Assembly (NCBI GenBank): GCA_902478715.1
Contig: CABSMC010000009.1
Location: 1 to 49,412 of the forward strand
Source of the DNA: an uncultured Adlercreutzia sp.
GTDB lineage: Bacteria; Actinomycetota; Coriobacteriia; Coriobacteriales; Eggerthellaceae
Length of the DNA: 49,412 nt
Reading direction: 5' to 3'
The notes under the pieces are model-generated. The model was not told the DNA's origin and searched no databases. It saw only the letters and a program-made list of their open reading frames with translations. Positions 8,204 to 15,483 of the stretch are shown in pieces; position 1 is the stretch's first letter, and the number at the start of each line of letters is the position of its first letter. A program made the position numbers and the translations under genes.

Positions 8204-8887
8204 TTACGCCTCCTTCTTCTGGTCGGCAGCACCGGCGTCAGCGGCACCAGCGTCGGCAGCCTCGGTCACGGCCTTGGCCTCTTCGGCGGCCTTCTTGGCC
8301 TCCGCCTCGGCCTTCCGCTTGGCGGCCGCCTCCTCGCGCTTCTTGGCCGCCTCCGCCTTGCGGGCTTCGGCAGCGGCCTTGCGCTCCTCTTCTTCCTTCT
8401 TCTTCAGCTCCGCTTCCTCGGCGGCCTTGCGCTCGGCGCGCTCCTTGTCGTAGCGGGCCTTGCGCTCGGCGAAGCTCTCGGGCTTGGCCGGAGCGGCATC
8501 GGCCTTATCGGCCTCGCCCGCGTCCTGCTCGGCCTTGGCGGCCGCTGCGGCAGCGGCGCCGGCGGCAGCGGTCGACGTGCTCTTCTTGGTGGTTGACGCC
8601 GCCTTCTTCGACACGGCGCTTGCGGCCTTCTTGGCGCTATCGGCGCCCTTCTTGGCCTTGGCCGCCGCCTCGTCCAGGGCATCGAGCGGATTCTTGAAGG
8701 GATCCTCGGCGTCCTTGTCGAACACCATCTCCCCCTTCAGCACGCCGCTCATCTCCTCTTGGGCGTTGCGGAACTTCGCGATGGCCTTGCCGATCGTCTT
8801 CGCCATGGCAGGCAGCTTGTCGGGCCCGAAGATGAGGAACCCGAACAGCAGAATGAGAAAAAGCTCGAATCCGCCGATTCCAAACAC
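8204..8887 (-). CDS. tatA: TatA/TatB-type translocase protein with long charged tail
   Basis: Pore-forming or TatB-like subunit of Tat. The first 25 residues are the membrane helix with the family hinge (FGPDKLP), followed by the amphipathic helix (AKTIGKAIAKFRNA). The protein is 227 aa, far longer than ordinary TatA (60-90). From about residue 70 it is an Ala/Lys/Glu-rich, probably coiled-coil tail, with an Ala run around 110-120 and a low-complexity C-terminus. Starts at GTG after GAAAGG. Only one TatA/B-like gene is here, so it may do both jobs or a second copy may lie elsewhere. Confidence 0.9.
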   Translation of the reverse strand: MFGIGGFELFLILLFGFLIFGPDKLPAMAKTIGKAIAKFRNAQEEMSGVLKGEMVFDKDAEDPFKNPLDALDEAAAKAKKGADSAKKAASAVSKKAASTTKKSTSTAAAGAAAAAAAKAEQDAGEADKADAAPAKPESFAERKARYDKERAERKAAEEAELKKKEEEERKAAAEARKAEAAKKREEAAAKRKAEAEAKKAAEEAKAVTEAADAGAADAGAADQKKEA

Positions 8888-8909
8888 GACTCGTTTCCTT
8901 TCAACAGCT

Positions 8910-9122
8910 CTACAGCGAGAGCACGGTCAGCGCCATAGTGGGGATGCCCAGGGCGAGTACGAGGATGACGCACACGACCACGGTGAAGATCTTCTTGGTG
9001 CGCGCCTTGGCCTCGGCGGCCTCCTTGGCGCGGCGCTCGCGCTCCTCGGCCTGCTTGATGCGCTCGGCCTGCTGCTTGCGCGTGGGATTCTTCGCGCCGG
9101 TCTTGTTCTTCTTGCTCGACAT
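8910..9122 (-). CDS. Small single-pass membrane protein, unknown function
   Basis: 70-aa protein that I do not recognise. The N-terminal 43 residues are highly charged (Lys/Arg/Glu), predicted helical and cytoplasmic; residues about 45-67 form one hydrophobic segment ending at the C-terminus, a tail-anchored layout. A good ribosome-binding site (GAGGAG) precedes the ATG. It is the first gene of the tatA-tatC-hypA unit, 22 bases from tatA, so an accessory role in Tat or hydrogenase assembly is possible but unproven. Confidence 0.7.
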   Translation of the reverse strand: MSSKKNKTGAKNPTRKQQAERIKQAEERERRAKEAAEAKARTKKIFTVVVCVILVLALGIPTMALTVLSL

Positions 9123-9184
9123 CGCGGGTACTCCTCAGGTTCCCAACATTAGGTATACGCAAATATGGCATTATCGCAGAAGCA

Positions 9185-9223
9185 GGCGCGCCGCGCCAGC
9201 GAAAATGCTTGCCGCGGCGCGCC
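9185..9223 (-). terminator. GC-rich hairpin after the amidohydrolase-like gene
   Basis: Perfect 11-bp stem GGCGCGCCGCG / CGCGGCGCGCC with a 17-nt loop, 50 bp past the amidohydrolase stop and 60 bp before the small membrane protein gene. No T-run follows, so termination strength is uncertain. Confidence 0.55.
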
Positions 9224-9273
9224 CTCCACGAATTCACAACTGCGCCGAGCGCCCCGCTCAGCGATTGCGCCCG

Positions 9274-10635
9274 CTAGGCCTCGGGGCGCAGCTTGGAGCG
9301 GATTTCGATGACGCGCGCAATGCTCTTCGCCACTTCCACCTTCACGTGCCAGCGGTTCTTCTCGTACAGGACGCTGCCGTCGACCATGGTCATGAGCACG
9401 TCGGCTGTGGTGCAGGTGTTCACCACGGCGGCCACCGGATCGGTCGTGAACGACTGGTGCGAGCTGGACAGATCCACGGCGATCATGTCGGCACACTTGC
9501 CGATCTCCAGCGACCCCACCTTGTCAGCAATGCCGAGGGCTCGCGCACCGCCGAGCGTGGCCACCTCGAGCATCGTATGGGAGTCGAGGAAGCGCCCGGG
9601 GTTCACGGCGCGCTGCAGCAGCATGCCCAAGCGCATCTCCGAGAGCATGTCGGTGGATTCCGTCGCCGCCGGCGAATCGGTGCCGAGGCCCACGCGCAGG
9701 CCGGCGCGGATGTACTCGTCAAGCGGCGCTACGCCCATGCCCAGCTGGGCCGAGGCCCGCGGGCACACGCAAACGGCGACGTTGTGGGAGCGCAGCTTCT
9801 TCAGATCCTCGTCGTCCACGTAGACCGCGCCGACGATCATGACGTTGTCGGCGTCGAAGGCGTTCCAGTTGAGGGCGTAGCGCACCGGGCTCACGCCGGT
9901 GGGCAGCCAGGGCGGGATCTCCACGTAACCGCGCTTCACATCGCCGCCGTGCACTTGGAAGGGCGACGAGCCGTAGCGCACGAAGTCGGACTCCTCGCGG
10001 CTGCCGGCGAGCCACAGGGCCACGGGCAGATCCTCCTTGAGGGCGAATTTCGAGATGGCGGAGAGCATGGCCGGGTGGTTGGTGAACAGGGGCGCCGCGG
10101 CGATGCCGATGGTAACGCGGTCGGAGTCGACCTCCTCGCGCCAGTGCAGGATGTCCTTCTGGGCGAACTGCATGGCCGCGTCGATGCGGTTCTTGTCCAT
10201 GGCGCCCACCTGGCGGTAGATCACCGAGCGCAGGCCGAGCTTGTTCACGGCCGTGCAGGAGGCGCCGGTCAGCGTGATGTCGGCCACCGTGGTGATGCCG
10301 CTGGAGAGAGCATCCAGGCCGCCCAAGATGGCGGAGTCGAACCAGTCGGAAGCTTCCATGCGCCCGCTTTTCTGGGCCACTTCCGCAAGCCACTGCACAT
10401 AGGGCGCATCGTTGACCACGCCGCGCAGCACCGACTGCTCGAGGCGGGTGTGCAGATCCACCAGGCCGGGCATGACGGCGGCCAGGCCCTGGTCGACGAC
10501 CTCTTCCTCGGGGTAGCGCAGGCGCAATTGCTCGGCCTTCCCGATGTCGCGAATGACGCCGTCGCGCACAAGGACCGCGCCATCGATGATGGGCTCGGAA
10601 GAAACCGGCAGGATATACTGGGCACACAGAAGCAT
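9274..10635 (-). CDS. Amidohydrolase-superfamily protein lacking most metal ligands
   Basis: 453-aa protein of the chlorohydrolase/SAH-deaminase-like branch of the amidohydrolase superfamily (MPGLVDLHT near residue 54, LGTDSPAATESTDMLSEMRLG late, and a C-terminal composite beta-sandwich). Against the Thermotoga TM0936 pattern, the HxH motif reads HTR, the strand-5 His is Trp (VALWLAGSREES, also lacking the catalytic Glu), the strand-6 His is Gly (IVGAVYV) and the CPxSN region reads CPRAS; the strand-8 Asp is kept. The frame is intact. The ATG at 10635 has a close GGGAGG; the frame runs on to 10917 but overlaps the divergent menG region. Divergent pairing with menG suggests a menaquinone link; MqnX-type deaminases belong to this superfamily but should have intact ligands. 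Confidence 0.85.
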   Translation of the reverse strand: MLLCAQYILPVSSEPIIDGAVLVRDGVIRDIGKAEQLRLRYPEEEVVDQGLAAVMPGLVDLHTRLEQSVLRGVVNDAPYVQWLAEVAQKSGRMEASDWFDSAILGGLDALSSGITTVADITLTGASCTAVNKLGLRSVIYRQVGAMDKNRIDAAMQFAQKDILHWREEVDSDRVTIGIAAAPLFTNHPAMLSAISKFALKEDLPVALWLAGSREESDFVRYGSSPFQVHGGDVKRGYVEIPPWLPTGVSPVRYALNWNAFDADNVMIVGAVYVDDEDLKKLRSHNVAVCVCPRASAQLGMGVAPLDEYIRAGLRVGLGTDSPAATESTDMLSEMRLGMLLQRAVNPGRFLDSHTMLEVATLGGARALGIADKVGSLEIGKCADMIAVDLSSSHQSFTTDPVAAVVNTCTTADVLMTMVDGSVLYEKNRWHVKVEVAKSIARVIEIRSKLRPEA

Positions 10636-10813
10636 GGTACCTCCCAATTCATGAGGGGCGTGTTCAATTAGCCACCCATGATAGCACGGCGCCGCGCCGC
10701 CTAGGGATATGCGCCCTCGATTTGCGGGCGAGTGCCCTATACTGGGGCCAAACGACGATACGAAAGGCGCGATCTTGCGGGATCGGCATGCCGCACGAGG
10801 GAGTTTTACACCT

Positions 10814-11557
10814 ATGACCATCGACACCGCCACCGGGCTTGAGGCCCCGGCCGAGCTTTCCAGCGAGCGCGTGCGCGACATCTTCTCGCATATCGCCCGG
10901 AAATACGAGCGGTTCAACGCCCTCTCCAGCTTCGGCGCCTACAAGCTGTGGCTCGCGGGCATGATGCGCCAGGCCCCCATCGATGAGAGCCACGACGTGC
11001 TGGACATCGCGGGGGGCACAGGAGACGTCACCTTCACCGTGGCCCGCACCAAGCACCCGCGCCATATCCAGTGCACCGATTTGGTGCCCGAGATGCTGGA
11101 CGTGGCGCGCATGCACATCGACGAGGGGGACGGCGCCGGCGTGCCCATCGATTTCGAGGTCGTGGACGCCCAGAACATCCCCTACGAGGACGCCTCCTAC
11201 GACGTCATCACCATGGCCTACGGCATCCGCAACATGCCCGACCGGCCCCGGGCGCTCTCCGAGATGTTCCGCGTGTTGAAGCCGGGCGGCTCGCTTGTGT
11301 GCCTGGAGTTCTCCACGCCGCCCAATGGCGCATGGCGGGCGCTGTACCACTTCTACCTGCGCCATCTGATCCCGTTCTGGGGCGGGCTTATCACCGGCGA
11401 CAAAGAGGGCTTCGTGTACTTGGCGAAGTCGATCCGCGCCTTCCCCGACCAGGAGGGGCTGGCAGAGATGATGCGCGATGCCGGCTTCACCGACGTCACC
11501 TGGAAGAACTACACCGGCGGCATCGCCGCCGTCCACGTAGCAAAGAAGCCGGAGTAA
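10814..11557 (+). CDS. menG: Demethylmenaquinone methyltransferase
   Basis: SAM-dependent C-methylation of demethylmenaquinone, the last step to menaquinone, the electron carrier for the respiratory reductases in this window. 247 aa, class I Rossmann methyltransferase of the UbiE/MenG family: VRDIFSHIARKYERFN near the N-terminus, SAM motif VLDIAGGTGDVTF around residue 62, the family signature AYGIRNMPDRPRALSEMFRVLKPGG split over residues 136-160, and LEFSTP. The ATG at 10814 gives the usual N-terminus; a GAGGGAG lies somewhat far upstream. A TATACT at 10738-10743 may be its -10 box. Probably co-transcribed with the DUF5685 gene. Confidence 0.94.
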   Translation: MTIDTATGLEAPAELSSERVRDIFSHIARKYERFNALSSFGAYKLWLAGMMRQAPIDESHDVLDIAGGTGDVTFTVARTKHPRHIQCTDLVPEMLDVARMHIDEGDGAGVPIDFEVVDAQNIPYEDASYDVITMAYGIRNMPDRPRALSEMFRVLKPGGSLVCLEFSTPPNGAWRALYHFYLRHLIPFWGGLITGDKEGFVYLAKSIRAFPDQEGLAEMMRDAGFTDVTWKNYTGGIAAVHVAKKPE

Positions 11558-11658
11558 GACCCGGGTCGAAGGCGCGCCAAACGGTCGCGAGCATGCGAAA
11601 CCGCGCGTTTTTCTCAGCAGGCAAAACGAGGCGAAAGATCTCCGAGAAAGGTGAGACG

Positions 11659-12609
11659 ATGTTCGGGTTCGTGGTGGCGGATGCGGGGGCGCTTTCCGAG
11701 GAGGAGAAGGAGCGCTACCGAGCGGTGTACTGCGGGCTGTGCTTTGCCCTGCGCGACCGGTACGGACAGCTGTCGCGGGCGTGTTTGACCTACGACCTCA
11801 CTTTCTTCGTGCTGCTGTGCAACTCCCTGCACGAGCCTGCCGAGACGCAGGGCGCGAGCCATTGCGTGATGCACCCGGCGCCGACGCCCCCGCGACCCTG
11901 GGCGCGCTCGGCGTGGACCGACTATGCTGCCGACCTTTCCGTGGCACTCGCCTACCACAAGGTGCTCGACGACATAGCCGACGACGGCGACTTGAAGGCC
12001 CGGGCGGCCGAGCGCCTGCTCGCCGGCGCCTACGAGCGGGCCCGGACACGCATCCCCGAGCAGTGCGCCGAGATCGAGCGGGCTATGGCGGCGATTCGGA
12101 CTATCGAAGAGGCCGGGCGCAGCAACGAAGATGCTCTTTCGGGCGGCGCCGGAACAGCTTGCGACTCTCCTTTTAGTGCAGACGCAACCAATGCCGTCCT
12201 CGCATTCGACCCCGATGCCGCGGCCCACGAGTTCGGGCGCATGCTCGGGCGGCTATTCGCCCATAACCAGGGCTTCTGGGCCAAAACCATGGAAGAGCTG
12301 GGGCGCGGCCTCGGGCGCTTCATCTACCTGATGGACGCCGCCGTGGACTTCGCTGACGACACCGCTTCGGTCAGCTACAACCCCTTCGTGGCGCTCGGCT
12401 CGGACGCCGAAGCCATGCGCGCCACGCTGGCCCTGGCCGCCGCCGACGCGGCCATCCCCTACGAGCGCCTGCCGTTGGTACAGGACGCGCACCTCATGGA
12501 CGCCATTCTCTATTCCGGCGTCTGGGCCCAGTTCAACAAAGTCTATCCGCCCCAAGACGCCCTCGCGCAAAATGAAGGGAGCCCGCAGAGCGAGCCCCCT
12601 CGAAACTGA
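11659..12609 (+). CDS. DUF5685 family protein, function unknown
   Basis: 316-aa protein whose N-terminus (MFGFVVAD, YRAVYCGLCFALRDRYGQ) matches the DUF5685 family as I know it. The rest is helical, with conserved Asp-containing segments (YHKVLDDIADDG, LMDAAVDFADD) loosely reminiscent of the Asp-rich helices of prenyl-transferring enzymes; that resemblance is only suggestive. The ATG at 11659 follows AAAGGTGAG; the same frame is open far upstream through menG but without a start context. It follows menG by 101 bp on the same strand. The C-terminal tail is polar and probably disordered. Confidence 0.82.
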   Translation: MFGFVVADAGALSEEEKERYRAVYCGLCFALRDRYGQLSRACLTYDLTFFVLLCNSLHEPAETQGASHCVMHPAPTPPRPWARSAWTDYAADLSVALAYHKVLDDIADDGDLKARAAERLLAGAYERARTRIPEQCAEIERAMAAIRTIEEAGRSNEDALSGGAGTACDSPFSADATNAVLAFDPDAAAHEFGRMLGRLFAHNQGFWAKTMEELGRGLGRFIYLMDAAVDFADDTASVSYNPFVALGSDAEAMRATLALAAADAAIPYERLPLVQDAHLMDAILYSGVWAQFNKVYPPQDALAQNEGSPQSEPPRN

Positions 12610-12633
12610 CCGATGCGCGCAACCGCGTCGCCG

Positions 12634-13425
12634 TTAATTGATGAAGGCGGCGAGCAGGCTGGCGGCCTGCCTGTAGAACGGCACGCGGGAATCCGCCTCG
12701 CAGGCCTCGGCGAACTGGGGCATCCACGTCTTCGCGTGGTCGGTCATGAATTCATCCCAGGCCGCCTCAGGCGAGCCGCCGGGCAAATCGCCCGAAGCCA
12801 CCACATCGCCGGGCTCGGGGCCGTCGTCTTCCGCATCGAACTCGTCGATCTCGTCGCCGATCTCCTTGTACTGCTCGGCCTGCTCCTCGGTGGGAGCGCC
12901 GTCGCCGCCAGCGGCGAGATCGGCCTCGGCCGCGGCGTCCATGGCGTCGGCCGCCGCACGCAGGGCCAGATACTCCAGCAGTTCCAACTCAGTCCACACA
13001 GCATCGAGCGGCTCGTTGGTACCCTCGGGACGGCCCAAGCCGCAGGCCTTGCAGAAGCGCTCCACGGCCATGGAGTGCGGGTTCACGAACAGCAGCGGCT
13101 GCACGCCCTCGGCCTTCGCACGCCACACGCCCTCGTACGGGCTGCACGCCGCCTCGGGAGCGCCCACGAACAGGCGCGTGGCCTCGGGACGCAGCTCCTT
13201 CTGGATGTCGTCCGGGTCGGGCAGTGCAGCGGCCTCAGCGGCACCGGGGGCCGTAGCGGCCGTCCAGTCGATCCCAAGCGCGCCGGCGATCTCGTCGGCG
13301 GCCTCGCCCCACTCGCCCGATGCGATAGCCTCGGCGAGCACCTTGTCCTCCGGGTAGCGGAACGACAGCGCCAAAAGCTCGCACATCGCCGCGCGCGCCT
13401 GCCAGATGTCTGCAGATACGGTCAT
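12634..13425 (-). CDS. TorD/DmsD-family molybdoenzyme chaperone
   Basis: Cytosolic chaperone that binds Tat leaders of molybdoenzymes and assists cofactor insertion. 263 aa, mostly helical: N-terminal RAAMCELLALSFRYPED, the central LRPEATRLFVG...CSPYEGVW segment typical of the TorD fold, and VERFCKACGLGRPEGTNEPLD before the helical C-terminal half. An acidic Asp/Glu/Gly insertion at roughly residues 165-215 is extra relative to typical TorD. It lies on the same strand downstream of the molybdoenzyme operon at 15.5-19.9 kb, the likely client. Confidence 0.88.
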   Translation of the reverse strand: MTVSADIWQARAAMCELLALSFRYPEDKVLAEAIASGEWGEAADEIAGALGIDWTAATAPGAAEAAALPDPDDIQKELRPEATRLFVGAPEAACSPYEGVWRAKAEGVQPLLFVNPHSMAVERFCKACGLGRPEGTNEPLDAVWTELELLEYLALRAAADAMDAAAEADLAAGGDGAPTEEQAEQYKEIGDEIDEFDAEDDGPEPGDVVASGDLPGGSPEAAWDEFMTDHAKTWMPQFAEACEADSRVPFYRQAASLLAAFIN

Positions 13426-13608
13426 GGATGGTTCCTCCTTCGCGGATGGGTTTTATTAGAAAGAAGCATAGCATTGCGTGCGCTCATTGGCAGCGCGGCA
13501 TCGCAGCCAGCGTCGCAACTCCATGCTTAGCGCCAATAAGCCTCGCAGACGGCCGAGTTCGCGTCCCCGCATCATGCCACCTCTGCAAGGTGCCGGAACA
13601 ACAGGGCT

Positions 13609-14118
13609 TTACTGCGCGGGAGCCACATCCATATCCACGAACCGATAGAGCACGGCGCGATCTTCGAACAGCGCCAGCAAGTCGGACAGAGGAACGCGCA
13701 GCGTGGCCGTGTTGTCGTTGGGATGCACGCCCACGGCCGGCCAATCGCGCAAAACCTCGTCGAACACCACTTGCACTTTCCCTTCCTCGTCGTTCAGCAC
13801 GCCGAAGGGCGACACCGCGCCGCCACGCAGACCGAGAATTCCGTGCAAGTCCTCTTCCGAGGCAAAACGCAAGGGCCGCGCCTCAAGGGCTACCCTGAGC
13901 GCCTTCAGGTTCGCGGGCTTGTCCTCGGGCATGACGACCAAATAGTAGTTGCGTTTCTTGTCATCGCGCAGAAAGAGGTTCTTCACCACGGCCTCGGCGA
14001 AGGGCAATTCCAGCGCATCCATCGCCTCCATGGTGAACACCGCTTCATGATCGACCCGATCGTAAACGACCCCGCGCTCGTCCAGATACGCGCACACCTC
14101 TTCTTTTCCAAACGCCAC
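13609..14118 (-). CDS. PrdX/YbaK-type aminoacyl-tRNA deacylase
   Basis: 169-aa editing-domain protein that hydrolyses mischarged tRNA in trans, like ProXp-ala/PrdX clearing Ala-tRNA(Pro). The YbaK core is visible: TMEAMDAL, AVVKNLFLRDDKKRNYYLVVMP with the conserved Lys, LRFASEEDLHGILGLRGGAVSPFGVLND. Starts at GTG 14118 after AAAGGAG with 6-nt spacing; the open frame continues to 14214 without a plausible start. It sits between torD and the DUF4405 gene on the same strand, with no obvious functional link to them. Confidence 0.88.
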   Translation of the reverse strand: MAFGKEEVCAYLDERGVVYDRVDHEAVFTMEAMDALELPFAEAVVKNLFLRDDKKRNYYLVVMPEDKPANLKALRVALEARPLRFASEEDLHGILGLRGGAVSPFGVLNDEEGKVQVVFDEVLRDWPAVGVHPNDNTATLRVPLSDLLALFEDRAVLYRFVDMDVAPAQ

Positions 14119-14227
14119 GCCTCGCTCCTTTCTCCCGCCAATGTCCCCGCTTACCAGCAAGGCCGTCGAGCGCCTGCGGCACAGTATAGCGAAAGAAGCA
14201 GGGCGCTGGGACAACTTGCGTCGGTTG

Positions 14228-14662
14228 CTATGCCGGGCAATCCCCGCCCTCGCCGCAAAGATCCTTGCGACGACGAAGCACCGCTAGCGCGGCGGGGCCG
14301 CGCACGACCACGTGCACGAGCAGGGCCGCCAACAGTACCTTGGCCGCCACGGCGTGCAGCGGATCCCAGAAATGGTAGCCCGAGGCGTACAGCCCCATCG
14401 AGGGCAGCACCGTCCCCGACACCATGACGCCGGACACGACGCAAGCGGCCAACGACAGCAGCAACACTGCGTTCAAAGCGAGCCGCCCCATACGTCCGCG
14501 GCCACCCAGGCCGTCGGCGCTTACGACCACATGGGCAGCGACCACGATGAAAGCGCCAAGTCCAATGAATTCGTGCAACGGGATGCCCGTAAGAGCCGGA
14601 TTGGCTGCCAGCAAGTACACGACGAGCGCGGCGACATCGAACAGCACATGGCTACGCTTCAT
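14228..14662 (-). CDS. DUF4405-like four-helix membrane protein, possible b-type haem carrier
   Basis: 144-aa membrane protein with about four hydrophobic segments. Histidines lie near helix ends (LHEFIG, VAAHVVVS, DPLHAVAAK, LVHVVVRG), the spacing expected for bis-His b-haem ligation and typical of DUF4405. Its ATG lies within the end of the upstream CX4CH protein gene (11-bp overlap), so they are co-translated. I infer a small quinol- or haem-linked electron-transfer pair serving the molybdoenzyme operon. The C-terminal tail has two Cys (DLCGEGGDC) of unknown role. Confidence 0.75.
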   Translation of the reverse strand: MKRSHVLFDVAALVVYLLAANPALTGIPLHEFIGLGAFIVVAAHVVVSADGLGGRGRMGRLALNAVLLLSLAACVVSGVMVSGTVLPSMGLYASGYHFWDPLHAVAAKVLLAALLVHVVVRGPAALAVLRRRKDLCGEGGDCPA

Positions 14663-15140
14663 AACAGGCCCCCTCTTCGCCAGCGGTCATCAAGTTTTCC
14701 GCGCAATGCCGCTCGGACGGTGCGACGGGCGACGACGCTTCAGCCATCCCGTCATCGGCCCTACTATCGTCATGGACGCGGCCCGGGCGACCCATGCGGC
14801 GCACAAGCAGCCACAGACCCAGCACCAGCGCCACGGGCATGAGAATCCACACGTTCAGCGACATGTCGGAGGCCTGGTGGTAGCGCCCGATGAGCGAGTC
14901 CCACCCATGGCACTCCACCGACGTGCAGCCGGCCTCAGGGCACATCATCTCGTGCACGCCGTCGGGCTCGGGCACCGCGTCGAACCCGTGGCACAAGCCC
15001 GATGCGCACCCCGCGGCGGGACACAGGGAATCCGCGGCGATAGGTCGAATCGCCGAACTCGGCGCCAGCGCAAAGCCGACTGTCGCCATCGCGACCACAA
15101 GCGCCGCCAGCACAGCGGCGGCGACCAACTTCTTCGGCAT
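14652..15140 (-). CDS. Membrane-anchored protein with two CX4CH motifs, putative di-haem cytochrome
   Basis: 162 aa. An N-terminal hydrophobic signal or anchor (KLVAAAVLAALVVAMATVGFAL) precedes a short exported domain with two copies of the pattern CPxAGCxSxxCHGxD, the second around residue 70. Each copy contains CxxxxCH, the variant c-haem site known from tetrahaem cytochromes c3. A second membrane helix (NVWILMPVALVLGLWLLV) is followed by a cytosolic tail rich in acidic residues. The ATG at 15140 follows GGGGAGGAG. Together with the DUF4405 protein it could pass electrons from membrane quinol outward. Haem attachment is inferred from the motif only; a zinc-binding role is the main alternative. 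Confidence 0.7.
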   Translation of the reverse strand: MPKKLVAAAVLAALVVAMATVGFALAPSSAIRPIAADSLCPAAGCASGLCHGFDAVPEPDGVHEMMCPEAGCTSVECHGWDSLIGRYHQASDMSLNVWILMPVALVLGLWLLVRRMGRPGRVHDDSRADDGMAEASSPVAPSERHCAENLMTAGEEGACYEA

Positions 15141-15194
15141 CGCGAGTCTCCTCCCCTTCGCTGAGCCAGACAATTTTCGAACCATTTTGGACCA

Positions 15195-15336
15195 AGATTT
15201 TCGAGTTGTTAGGGGTTTGCCCACGCATTCGGAAGGACCGCGGAGAAAGCGGAGAGGCAAACCCCCGGTCGCAGAGTTTTCTCCTTGTCGATGCGGCCGA
15301 CGACGCGCACATCGACACCTAACAACTCGAAAATCT
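15195..15336. repeat. 142-bp element with nested inverted repeats
   Basis: Outer arms are perfect 19-bp inverted repeats: AGATTTTCGAGTTGTTAGG (15195-15213) and its complement (15318-15336). Inside are a 10-bp dyad, GGGGTTTGCC (15212-15221) with GGCAAACCCC (15256-15265), and an 8-bp dyad, TGTCGATG (15286-15293) with CATCGACA (15310-15317), the latter abutting the right arm. Folded, this gives one long stem capped by two side hairpins. No coding potential. It occupies most of the 343-bp gap between nrfD and the CX4CH protein gene; the rest holds the nrfD terminator and a ribosome-binding site. Confidence 0.85.
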
Positions 15337-15428
15337 CGCCCCCGCGCTCCACTTTTATTTCCCGCGAGCCCCTTTGGGGAGCATTTCTTCCGAAACCACG
15401 CTCTCGGGCGTGCTGCGCCTATACCGCC

Positions 15429-15466
15429 AAAAAAGGGGCCCGCACCGGGAAGGGGCGGCGCGGGCC
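15429..15466 (-). terminator. Terminator after the NrfD gene
   Basis: On the minus strand a 10-bp GC-rich stem (GGCCCGCGCC / GGTGCGGGCC, one mismatch) is followed by CC and six Ts. It lies 18 bp past the nrfD stop, ending the molybdoenzyme transcript before the structured element. Confidence 0.8.
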
Positions 15467-15483
15467 GGCATGTAAGGGAACGG

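Noticed and set aside
8938..10671. 577-codon open frame on the plus strand
   Set aside because: Antisense to the amidohydrolase-like gene and small membrane protein; composition of a mirror frame.
10636..10917. N-terminal extension of the amidohydrolase-like frame to 10917
   Set aside because: Would overlap the divergent menG start region; residues unlike the family; ATG at 10635 has a close GGGAGG.
11071..11658. N-terminal extension of the DUF5685 frame through menG
   Set aside because: Arg/His-rich shadow of menG; the family start MFGF at 11659 has its own ribosome-binding site.
14938..15040. Zinc-ribbon reading of the CX4CH repeats
   Set aside because: Not fully excluded, but the signal anchor, exported location and His directly after each second Cys favour haem attachment.
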